Both the position numbers and the translations under genes were made by a program. Below, piece after piece: positions 54,875 to 64,000 of a stretch of DNA of 64,000 bases; positions within the stretch are counted from its first letter, which is position 1; every line of letters starts with the position of its first letter. Source of the stretch: Dongia mobilis (GTDB lineage Bacteria > Pseudomonadota > Alphaproteobacteria > Dongiales > Dongiaceae); the NCBI RefSeq assembly GCF_004363235.1, contig NZ_SNYW01000007.1:483064-547063 (forward strand). The letters are read 5' to 3'. Under the pieces are notes generated by a model. That model saw only the letters and a list, made by a program, of their open reading frames with translations, did not search any database and was not told the DNA's origin.

Positions 54875-56020
54875 TCAGCCCTTGGCGAAAAAGTGGTTAT
54901 AGGCCATGCGGAAGTTGACCAGCGTGTCGCTCTGCCAGCGAACCGTCCGCTCGGCGAAGGCGCGCTGCGAATCCAGCACCTTCTTGAACATCGGGTTCTC
55001 GGCCGATTTCGCCTCGATGATCTTCGACCAGGCGTCGAGCTGGCCTTGCAGGACGCTGTCGGGCGTCTTGTAGAACTTCACCCCGTCGGCCTGCAGCGCC
55101 TGGTAGTCCTGGGAATAGCGGTCGACCGCCTTCCACGACATGTCGGCTGATGACGCCGCGGCGGCATGGTCGATGATGGCGCGCAGGTCTTCCGGCAGGG
55201 CGTCGTACTTCGCCTTGTTGAACAGGATCTCGAACTGCTCCGAGCACTGGTGGAAGCTCTGCAGCATGCAGACCTTGGAGACGTCGGGGAAACCCAGTAT
55301 GCGGTCGGACGTGGCGTTGTTGAACTCGGCCGCGTCCAGCAGGCCGCGATCCATCGCCGGCACGATCTCGCCGCCGGGCAACGCGTTCACTGCCGCGCCG
55401 AGGGCGGTGAAGATGTCGATCGACAGGCCGACGGTGCGGAACTTCAGCCCCTGCAGGTCCTCTGGTTTCGCCACCGGCTTCTTGAACCAGCCCAACGGCT
55501 GGGTCGGCATCGGCCCGTAGAGCAGCGAGACCACGTTGATATTGAGGCTCGAATAGATCTCCTGCTGCAACTCGCGACCGCCGCCATAGTAGTGCCAGGA
55601 CAGCAGCATGTTGGGGTCCATGCCGAAGGCCGGGCCGGAACCCCAAAGGGCCAGCGCCGAGTTCTTGCCGTACCAATAGGCGATGACGCCATGGCCGCCA
55701 TCGAGCGTGCCGCTGCTGACCGCATCGAGCAGGTCGAAGGCCTTGACCACGGCGCCGGCCGGCAGCACCTCGATCTTCAGGCGCCCGCCGGACATGGCGT
55801 TCACCTTGGCGGCGAAATCCAGGGCGTATTCGTGGAAGATGTCCTTGGCCGGCCAGGTGCTCTGCCATTTCATCACCACCGGATCCTGCGCGCGCGCCAC
55901 ATTGGGCGCGGCAAGGGCCGCCGCGCCGACACCGGCGGCGGCTGCGGCGCCGAGGAACTTGCGGCGCGACGCGTCGGTTTCTTGGGACTTACGCTGGGTA
56001 CTCTTCTCCCGCTTTGACAT
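54875..56020 (-). CDS. dctP: TRAP transporter substrate-binding protein (DctP)
   Basis: The 381-residue protein has a twin-arginine signal (SRRKFLGAAAAAGVGAAALA, cleavage expected after ARA) and the DctP fold (VMKWQSTWPAKDIFHEYALD; LQGLKFRTVGLSIDIFTALG; the FNNATSDRILGFPDV region). The substrate is probably a carboxylate, since Arg near residue 190 in KFRT usually pairs with one, but the exact ligand is not readable; the length and WYYGGG-like segment (SWHYYGGGRELQQEI) suggest the mannitol/2-oxoacid-type subgroup. It is the first gene of dctPQM; the 246 bp upstream hold the promoter. Confidence 0.88.
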   Translation of the reverse strand: MSKREKSTQRKSQETDASRRKFLGAAAAAGVGAAALAAPNVARAQDPVVMKWQSTWPAKDIFHEYALDFAAKVNAMSGGRLKIEVLPAGAVVKAFDLLDAVSSGTLDGGHGVIAYWYGKNSALALWGSGPAFGMDPNMLLSWHYYGGGRELQQEIYSSLNINVVSLLYGPMPTQPLGWFKKPVAKPEDLQGLKFRTVGLSIDIFTALGAAVNALPGGEIVPAMDRGLLDAAEFNNATSDRILGFPDVSKVCMLQSFHQCSEQFEILFNKAKYDALPEDLRAIIDHAAAASSADMSWKAVDRYSQDYQALQADGVKFYKTPDSVLQGQLDAWSKIIEAKSAENPMFKKVLDSQRAFAERTVRWQSDTLVNFRMAYNHFFAKG

Positions 56021-56266
56021 GCATGCCTCCCAGGCTTTGGATCATGGAGCGAATTCTTCCGCATTGATGCTTGAGGCCGGTTTTTCCCCGACCTGGCCAA
56101 AAGACTAGGTCAAGGCGACAGTGCGGTCGAGACACTTTGCGCGCCGCCGCACTAAGACTAACGTCGCAAGACGGCCCCACGGGCAATCCCGGACCGTTAG
56201 CAGGGCCAATTTACAGGGGCCGGCTCAGGCGGCGCGGCAAGGAATCGATCGCGTCGGCCCGGGAGA

Positions 56267-57184
56267 TCAGTCCGAGGAACTTGGTCCGCGCGCGGCGACC
56301 CGCTCCATCAGGTCGCGCGCGAAACCATCGCTGGCCCGCTCCATTTCGCGCAAGGCGGGCAGGCGCACGATGTCGTGAAAGCCGGCAAAACTGGTCATGT
56401 CGCCCCGCAGGGAGGCTGTGTCGCCGCTCTCCCGCAGCGCGGTATAGAGGTGCCGCAGGTGATGCGCGACCGCATAGGTGGCCGCCACCGGATAGGCGAC
56501 GCAGGCATAGCCGATATCCTCGAGCTGTGCCGCGGGAAGCAGCGGCGTCTTGCCGCCCTCGACATGGTTGGCCATGCAGGGGGCAGGGATTTCGCTGCAG
56601 ATGCGGGCCATCTCGTCGACGGTGAGCGGCGCCTCGACGAAGATCAAATCGGCGCCCGCCTCGCGGTAGATCTGGGCGCGCTCGATCGCCGCTTCCAGCC
56701 CCTCGATGGCCCGGGCATCGGTCCGTGCCATGATGACCAGATCCTGGTCGACCCTGGCGTCGGTCGCCGCCTTCAGCTTGGCGATCATCTCGGTCACCGG
56801 CACCACGCGCTTGCCATCCATATGGCCGCAGCGCTTCGGCGCCACCTGGTCCTCGATGAAAAGGGCGGCGACGCCGGCGCGCTCATAGGCGCGCACGGTA
56901 CGGGCAGCATTGATCGAGGTGCCATAGCCGGTATCGGCATCGGCCAGCAGGGGCAGGTCGGTAGCGTCGCACAGTCGCGCATAGTGGTCGGCCATTTCGG
57001 CCAGGCCCAGCTGGCCGATATCCGGCGCGCCCAGCAGGGTCGCATGGGCGGCATAACCGCCCGCGGTCAAGGCCTCGAAACCGGCTAGCTCGATGAGGCG
57101 CGCAGCCAGTGCGTCATGGGCGCCAGGCAGCAGCAGGATTTCCGGGCGGTCGATCAACTGGCGGAAGCGGGTGGTGCGGCGCAT
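56267..57184 (-). CDS. PEP mutase/isocitrate lyase superfamily enzyme
   Basis: The 305-residue protein has the superfamily blocks LLPGAHDALAARLIELAGFE, LLADADTGYG with the metal-binding Asp pair, FIEDQVAPKRCGHMDGKRV with the catalytic loop C-G-H, and IMARTDARAIEGLEAAIER. Members include 2-methylisocitrate lyase, oxaloacetate decarboxylase and carboxyphosphonoenolpyruvate mutase; the exact reaction is open. ATG at 57184 was preferred to a TTG two codons earlier. It lies upstream of dctPQM on the same strand, 246 bp away, and may act on the imported acid. Confidence 0.85.
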   Translation of the reverse strand: MRRTTRFRQLIDRPEILLLPGAHDALAARLIELAGFEALTAGGYAAHATLLGAPDIGQLGLAEMADHYARLCDATDLPLLADADTGYGTSINAARTVRAYERAGVAALFIEDQVAPKRCGHMDGKRVVPVTEMIAKLKAATDARVDQDLVIMARTDARAIEGLEAAIERAQIYREAGADLIFVEAPLTVDEMARICSEIPAPCMANHVEGGKTPLLPAAQLEDIGYACVAYPVAATYAVAHHLRHLYTALRESGDTASLRGDMTSFAGFHDIVRLPALREMERASDGFARDLMERVAARGPSSSD

Positions 57185-57425
57185 GGGCAATTCAGTCCAA
57201 TCGGGGCGGCGGATCAGGGTGCGGCATCATAGCCGCCACTTTCGAGTCGCCTCCCGGCCCGGTACGAATTTCCGGACCGATTTTGTTCCAGCCACCCCGG
57301 AACCGGCCCGCGGATGTGCTGTTAATCCCCCGGGATTGTGGCAAATTCCTGTTGAATTCTGCCGCCGGGCGCAGGAGACTAACCCCGGTTTTTCAATCCA
57401 TGGGCTCAACAGAGGGAAAAGTACC

Positions 57426-57779
57426 ATGTCGAAGAGCATCGTGACCCGCCTCGCGGCGGCTGCCCTGGTGACCGGCAGTGTTCTCGGGACCGCCGGCCTT
57501 GCCGCCGCGCAGGATATGAACGCCATGTACAGCCAGTATCATCAGGCCATCCGCGCGGCGGAAGTCTGCCGCGATATGAAGCTGGATCCGGCGACCTGGA
57601 GCAAGGTGTCGACCTATATCGACCAGAAGATCAATTACGAGATCCCGGCCGGTCAGCGTCTGACCCTGATCGAAGCGGCCAAGACCGACACCCGCGTGCT
57701 GGTCGAGAAGAAGGGCTGCGATTCCGAGGATGTCGGTGCATTGCTCGGCCTCTACGACAGCGAGCTTGCCAGCCTCTAA
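57426..57779 (+). CDS. Small secreted protein of unknown function
   Basis: The 117-residue protein has a clear Sec signal peptide (LAAAALVTGSVLGTAGLAAA, cleavage after AQ or AAA) and a mature domain of about 88 residues, predicted helical, with two cysteines (AEVCRDM and KKGCDSED) that could form a disulfide in the periplasm. No family is recognised. It stands alone with its own upstream region (57185-57425), a GAGGGAAAAG ribosome site and a strong terminator, so it is an independently expressed transcript. Confidence 0.8.
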   Translation: MSKSIVTRLAAAALVTGSVLGTAGLAAAQDMNAMYSQYHQAIRAAEVCRDMKLDPATWSKVSTYIDQKINYEIPAGQRLTLIEAAKTDTRVLVEKKGCDSEDVGALLGLYDSELASL

Positions 57780-57803
57780 GTCTTCCGCAGATTGGTATCG
57801 AGG

Positions 57804-57836
57804 GCCCCGCGCCGCATGGCGCGGGGCTTTTCTTTT
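57804..57836 (+). terminator. Rho-independent terminator
   Basis: GCCCCGCGCC (57804-57813) pairs perfectly with GGCGCGGGGC (57818-57827) around a GCAT loop and is followed by TTTTCTTTT. It lies 24 nt after the stop of the small secreted protein gene and is the best terminator in the window. The LysR gene ends 10 nt further on, on the other strand. Confidence 0.92.
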
Positions 57837-57845
57837 GCCGCCCGC

Positions 57846-58730
57846 TCAGCGGGTTTCGGCGAGTTCGAGCAAGGCGTCGATCACAGCCCGGATGGCCGGG
57901 CGGTTGGCGGCACGCCCGGCGGCGCTCAGGAGAAAATGACCCTTGCCGCTTGGCAGTTCGTCCTGCCCGATCTTTTTCAGCGATCCGTCAAGCAGCAGGT
58001 TGTCGACGAAGGGCCGGCGGCCGATGGCGATGCCGAGCCCGGCCTTGGCCGTTTCCAGCACCAGTGGCGAGCTTTCAAGGCGGATCAGGTCGCGCGGCAG
58101 GGTCGCGGCCAGCCAGGGCGCCCATTCCTCGGGGTGCTGCAGGTTCTGGATGAGCGGCAGGCCGGATGCGGCGATGCCGTTCCTGCCGAGCCGCCGGGCC
58201 AGGGACGGAGCGGCGACTGGGAAGGTCATTTCGTCCATCAGGTGCTGCACCCGGGCGCGCGGCCAGGTGCCGGTGCCATAGCGGATGGCGAGGTCGATTT
58301 CGTCCCGGTCGAGGTCGACCAGATCGCTGGAGACGAAGACGGCGACATTTACGCTTCCCAATCTTTCGCGAAGCCTGCCGAGGCGTGGCACCAGCCAGTA
58401 TTGCGCCAGCGCCGGCAGCAGGCTGAGCCGCACCAGGGCTGACCCGGAGCCATCCAGCGACAGCGTGGCGCCAAGTATGTCCCGATGCGCCTGCTGCACC
58501 ACGTCGAGATAGGCGCGTCCGGCCGGGGTCAGTTTCACCTGTCGGTGGCCCCGCACAAACAGCTCGTGGCCGAGGTCCCGCTCCAATCGACGGATCTGGT
58601 GGCTGATCGCCGATTCGGTCAGTTTCAGTTCCACCGCCGCGCGCTTGAAACTGCCGAGCCTGCCGGCGCTCTCGAAGGCGCGCAGGGCGGCGCTGCCCGG
58701 AAACGTCATCTGCGCAAGATCGCGTCGCAT
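57846..58730 (-). CDS. LysR family transcriptional regulator (GcvA-like)
   Basis: The 294-residue protein has an N-terminal winged helix (SLRAFE-type start: LRAFESAGRLGSFKRAAVEL; LTESAISHQIRRLERDLG) and a substrate-binding effector domain with DEIDLAIRYGTGTWP. It resembles GcvA-type regulators. It is divergent from the MFS transporter gene, which it probably controls. The 103-bp intergenic region contains ACTCC-N16-GGAGT (58732-58757), a possible but untested operator. Confidence 0.88.
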   Translation of the reverse strand: MRRDLAQMTFPGSAALRAFESAGRLGSFKRAAVELKLTESAISHQIRRLERDLGHELFVRGHRQVKLTPAGRAYLDVVQQAHRDILGATLSLDGSGSALVRLSLLPALAQYWLVPRLGRLRERLGSVNVAVFVSSDLVDLDRDEIDLAIRYGTGTWPRARVQHLMDEMTFPVAAPSLARRLGRNGIAASGLPLIQNLQHPEEWAPWLAATLPRDLIRLESSPLVLETAKAGLGIAIGRRPFVDNLLLDGSLKKIGQDELPSGKGHFLLSAAGRAANRPAIRAVIDALLELAETR

Positions 58731-58833
58731 GACTCCATTTCACCTCAAATCGGGAGTTAACTCGTTTGTGGCGGTTCCGTGTGCCCGGCCATGCTGGCGG
58801 CAGCACAAATGCAGGAACCAGGAACCCCGCCCC

Positions 58834-60192
58834 ATGACCATCAGCCATAGCACCGGTCGCGGCATTTTGTCGCCCGTCGAGGCAACGCTTCTGTTCACCG
58901 CTTTCGTCGCATCGGCCTATGGCTTCGGCATCTACCTCTTTGCCAGCCTGGCGGCCGACATGCGCGGCGATCTCGGCCTCGGCTATGGCGATATCGGCCT
59001 CGCCACGGGTGTGGCCCAGGCGGGCTTTCTCGCGGCCTCGCTGCTCAGCGGCATCTGGGCCACGCGGCTGGGGCCCGTCCGCGTCATTCTGGGCTCCGCG
59101 GCGGCAACGGCGCTGTCGCTCCTGTTGATGAGCCGGCTACCGGCGGGGGATGCGCTCTGGCACCTGACCGGGTTGCTGACGGTGATGGGTGCCGGTGCCG
59201 CTTCTGTCTGGGTGCCGATGGTTGCCGTGGCCCAGGACGTGATCCCGGCGCGCCACCGTGCCAAGGCGCTTGGCCTGATGTCGAGCGGCACCGCCTACGG
59301 CGTCTTCGTCAACGGCCTCGTCATTCCACCCATTGTCGCGACCGGCGGCTGGCGCGGGGTTTGGGTCGCGGTCGGGATCGCCGCCTGTAGCCTGTTGCTG
59401 GTCGGCCTGCTGCGCCTTCGCCGCCTGCCGGTCACTGCGGCCATGGCGGTCCAGCGCACCGGCCGGCCGGCAGAGGCCGGGGCAGAGGCTGGGGCGGTGG
59501 CTGGCGCAGTAGCCGGGCGCTGGGGCGAGATCGCGCTCCCGCGCACCATCCTGCTGGTCATCACCATGTTCTGCACCGGCCTCGCCTGCATGCCGTTCCA
59601 GACTTATCTCGTGGCGACTTTGCGGGAGGAACTCGGCGCGAGCCTCGCCCTTGCCAGTTCACTCTGGAGCGTCATCGGGGCAATCGGCATGGCGAGCGGG
59701 TTTCTGTTCGGTCTGCTGGCGGATCGCATTTCGGTCAAATGGGCGATGGTGGCGGCCTATCTGCTGCTTTCCGGTGCCGCGGCACTGCTCTTGGCGCTTC
59801 TGCTCCTGGCCCTGCCTATTGCCATGACGGCCATGCTGGCCGTCAGCCTCTTTGCGCTCGCCTTCTATGCGATCTTCGGGCTGGTGCCGGCCTATATCAG
59901 CCTGGTCCATTCGCCAGGGGCCGCCACGCTGCTTTTCGGTCTCGGCAATATCGCCCTCGGTTTCGGTGGCCTTGTCGGCAATGTGGCGGGCGGGCATCTG
60001 CGCGAGACGACCGGAAGCTTCGCCGCGATCTACGCCGTCATCCTGGCCGCCGCGCTGCTGCAAGTGCTGCTCGCCCTGCTGACGCCAAACGAGCGCCGGC
60101 ACGAGGTAGCTGCCCGCGGCGGTCTCAGGAACCCGGCGCCGGAATCAGAAACTGCGTCGGGCAGGTGCTGCGCTGGGGGTAAACCGGTATAG
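58834..60192 (+). CDS. MFS transporter
   Basis: The 452-residue protein has twelve hydrophobic segments in two halves split by a loop rich in Ala/Gly/Glu (PAEAGAEAGAVAGAVAGR). The first half has the GxxAD/R-type loop region (ATRLGPVRVILGSAAATAL) and the second VKWAMVAAY. The substrate is unknown. ATG at 58834 was chosen over in-frame codons upstream because it matches the membrane domain start. Its last 68 bp overlap the convergent RNase T2 gene. Confidence 0.85.
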   Translation: MTISHSTGRGILSPVEATLLFTAFVASAYGFGIYLFASLAADMRGDLGLGYGDIGLATGVAQAGFLAASLLSGIWATRLGPVRVILGSAAATALSLLLMSRLPAGDALWHLTGLLTVMGAGAASVWVPMVAVAQDVIPARHRAKALGLMSSGTAYGVFVNGLVIPPIVATGGWRGVWVAVGIAACSLLLVGLLRLRRLPVTAAMAVQRTGRPAEAGAEAGAVAGAVAGRWGEIALPRTILLVITMFCTGLACMPFQTYLVATLREELGASLALASSLWSVIGAIGMASGFLFGLLADRISVKWAMVAAYLLLSGAAALLLALLLLALPIAMTAMLAVSLFALAFYAIFGLVPAYISLVHSPGAATLLFGLGNIALGFGGLVGNVAGGHLRETTGSFAAIYAVILAAALLQVLLALLTPNERRHEVAARGGLRNPAPESETASGRCCAGGKPV

Positions 60193-60874
60193 CGAGCGAG
60201 CCGCGCGTCATCGGCAGTTCGATCCGGTGGCTGCGCAGGCCGAGGCGGATCTCGGCCAGGACGACGGCACCCTCCGGCCGTTTGCAGAAGAGGCGCAGGG
60301 CGCGGCCGCTGCCCTTGCCGAAATCGAGTTCGAACCGGTCGAGCAATTCGCGCCGGCTCACCGTGCGGCCGGCCTGCGCGGCGACGAAACGGCTGAATTC
60401 GGTCGCGGCCAGATCTTCGGTCCGGTCGATGGCGGCGCGGAAATAGCGCTCCGCGTTGAATCCCGAACAGGTGCCGTGCTTCACCCATTGGTGCCGCTCG
60501 AGCAGGGATGCGGTTCCCGGCATGACGCGTTCCAGATCCAGCCGGGTGGCGTCGCTCAATTCGGGCGGCGGCAGCTCCTCCCAGCGCCGGTCGATATTGC
60601 GCCGGCGATCGGGCTCGAGCAGGCAGTAATTGTCGTCTGCGTTGAACCGGCCATCGCCATTGCGGTCGACATTCGGCCACAGGCCGTGCAGCGTGAAATG
60701 CCGCCCAGCCCAATCTGCGGGCGCGTCGCAGGATGCGTCGTCGCTCCGCATCGCGCAAAAGCCCGCCTGCCAGGACAGGGCCAGGGTGTAGTCGCGCGGC
60801 TCCTGCGCCGGCGCTGGCTGGGTCCAGAAGCAAACGGCCGCCAGGATCGCGGCGATCCGGCGGCCGTGTCGCAT
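60125..60874 (-). CDS. Secreted ribonuclease T2 family protein
   Basis: The 249-residue protein has a signal peptide (IAAILAAVCFWTQPAPA) and both active-site blocks of RNase T2: CAS1 FTLHGLWPNVD and CAS2 RHQWVKHGTCSGF. CAS1 His and CAS2 Lys and His are present, but the CAS2 residue that is usually Glu is Gln here. It would degrade RNA in the periplasm or outside. ATG at 60874 was preferred to 60919, which would extend into the greA end. It overlaps the MFS gene 3' end by 68 bp. Confidence 0.85.
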   Translation of the reverse strand: MRHGRRIAAILAAVCFWTQPAPAQEPRDYTLALSWQAGFCAMRSDDASCDAPADWAGRHFTLHGLWPNVDRNGDGRFNADDNYCLLEPDRRRNIDRRWEELPPPELSDATRLDLERVMPGTASLLERHQWVKHGTCSGFNAERYFRAAIDRTEDLAATEFSRFVAAQAGRTVSRRELLDRFELDFGKGSGRALRLFCKRPEGAVVLAEIRLGLRSHRIELPMTRGSLAIPVYPQRSTCPTQFLIPAPGS

Positions 60875-60890
60875 CCGGGTGCCGCCCCGT

Positions 60891-61364
60891 TTACTTGAAC
60901 TGGACCTTGGCGATCTCATAGGATTTGGAGCCGCCAGGGGTCGTGACCTCGACGGATTCGCCGACCGATTTGTTGATCAGGGCGCGGGCCAGCGGCGCCG
61001 TCACGGCGAGGCGCCGCGCGCTGATGTCGGCCTCGTCCTCGCCGACGATCTGGTAGACCGCTTCCTCTTCGGTATCCTCGTCGATCAGCGTCACGGTGGC
61101 GCCGAACTTGACCTGGTCGCCGGTCAGCTTGGCGACATCGATGACTTCCGCGCGCGAGATCTTGTCCTCGAGCTCCATGACACGGCCCTCGATGAAGGAC
61201 TGGCGCTCGCGGGCGGCGTGATACTCGGCGTTTTCGCTGAGGTCGCCATGTTCGCGCGCTTCGGCAATGGCGCGGATGACCGCCGGCCGCTCGACCGTCT
61301 TCAACTGCTTCAGTTCCTCTTCCAGGCGGGCGAAACCATCCGCCGTCATCGGGATCTTCACCAT
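60891..61364 (-). CDS. greA: Transcription elongation factor GreA
   Basis: The 157-residue protein has the GreA N-terminal coiled coil ([39 protein letters not shown] with the acidic tip) and the C-terminal FKBP-like domain ([40 protein letters not shown], cited in part). It stimulates transcript cleavage by backtracked RNA polymerase. ATG at 61364 gives the normal length of about 158 residues. It lies 193 nt downstream of carB, with which it may be co-transcribed. Confidence 0.97.
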   Translation of the reverse strand: MVKIPMTADGFARLEEELKQLKTVERPAVIRAIAEAREHGDLSENAEYHAARERQSFIEGRVMELEDKISRAEVIDVAKLTGDQVKFGATVTLIDEDTEEEAVYQIVGEDEADISARRLAVTAPLARALINKSVGESVEVTTPGGSKSYEIAKVQFK

Positions 61365-61492
61365 TCTCGTTCCAATCCGGCCGCTGCTCTTTTCCGGCGC
61401 GGCCCAAAAAAGCAAAACAACCCCCCGGGCGCACGGCTGGCTCTAAAAAACCAATCGTGTCAGCCCGTTGGGCCTGATTTGTCCAGAGGACA

Positions 61493-61509
61493 CGGGACCT
61501 CTGGTCCCG
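61493..61509. terminator. Short stem-loop between carB and greA
   Basis: CGGGACC-TCT-GGTCCCG forms a perfect 7-bp stem with a 3-nt loop, flanked by a second nested repeat (CCAGAGG/CCTCTGG at about 61482-61504). There is no adjacent T tract on the minus strand, though TTTTTT occurs 40 nt further on (61444-61449). It may attenuate carB-to-greA transcription. Confidence 0.35.
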
Positions 61510-61557
61510 CCGAATAGCCCCGGACGACCGCCGCGTAAATGGCGACCGCCCCGGCTC

Positions 61558-64000
<2,443 letters not shown>

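Overview
The window is GC-rich, densely coded DNA from an alphaproteobacterial chromosome. A Rhodospirillales-type relative is my best guess, from the gene families and their arrangement (Anbu/ATP-grasp/alpha-E/transglutaminase block, PotABCD and TRAP importers, GlxA-type regulator, compact operons with ATGA and TGATG junctions); I could not test the affiliation. I see no rRNA, tRNA, CRISPR array, insertion sequence or prophage gene. AT-rich stretches are confined to a few intergenic regions near 12.4, 23.3, 40.7 and 42.1 kb.

Layout. 0-4.6 kb: the end of one polyamine-type ABC ATPase (+) facing a complete potABCD-type operon (-). 4.7-12.3 kb (-): a circularly permuted ATP-grasp protein, alpha-E protein, transglutaminase-like protein and Anbu proteasome-like protease, followed by a GlcD-type FAD oxidase (4-nt overlap with the Anbu gene) and a long acyl-CoA dehydrogenase. 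12.3-14.3 kb (+): a Zur box, a possible small membrane peptide and znuCB without znuA. 14.4-22.0 kb: mostly housekeeping genes (class I amidotransferase, EamA exporter, RsmB-type rRNA methyltransferase, guaB, nucleoside hydrolase, rlmE, Ppx/GppA). 22.1-29.0 kb: a GlxA/AraC regulator divergent from a catabolic operon of Rieske oxygenase, GMC oxidoreductase, class II aldolase and ferredoxin reductase, then a divergent FolD-like gene.

29.0-51.5 kb is a large surface glycan and secretion locus. One minus-strand operon holds galE-rfbC-rfbD-rfbA. A second holds a coiled-coil protein of unknown function, a GT2-GT4 fusion, a secreted glycosidase-like protein, a pyruvyl transferase family protein and an SGNH hydrolase. 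The plus strand holds two GT4 enzymes, a large GT2 enzyme, a methyltransferase, a nearly pure RTX protein (19 consecutive nonapeptides), a membrane-anchored coiled-coil protein and the ABC and HlyD parts of a type I secretion system. The reasonable reading is a cell envelope or matrix locus in which a calcium-binding RTX protein is exported alongside a rhamnose-containing, possibly pyruvylated and methylated, glycan. rfbB, a flippase, a polymerase and a TolC-type outer membrane protein are not in the window.

51.6-64 kb: a PAS protein, a TRAP transporter (dctPQM order) whose large permease carries a five-copy nonapeptide insert, a PEP mutase/isocitrate lyase family enzyme, a small secreted orphan protein with its own terminator, a LysR/MFS divergent pair, a secreted RNase T2, greA and the 3' part of carB.

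The candidates I would follow up first are the Rieske/GMC/aldolase/reductase/FolD-like module with altered catalytic positions, the RTX-glycan-T1SS locus, the repeat-bearing DctM, and the Anbu operon fused translationally to a flavin oxidase.
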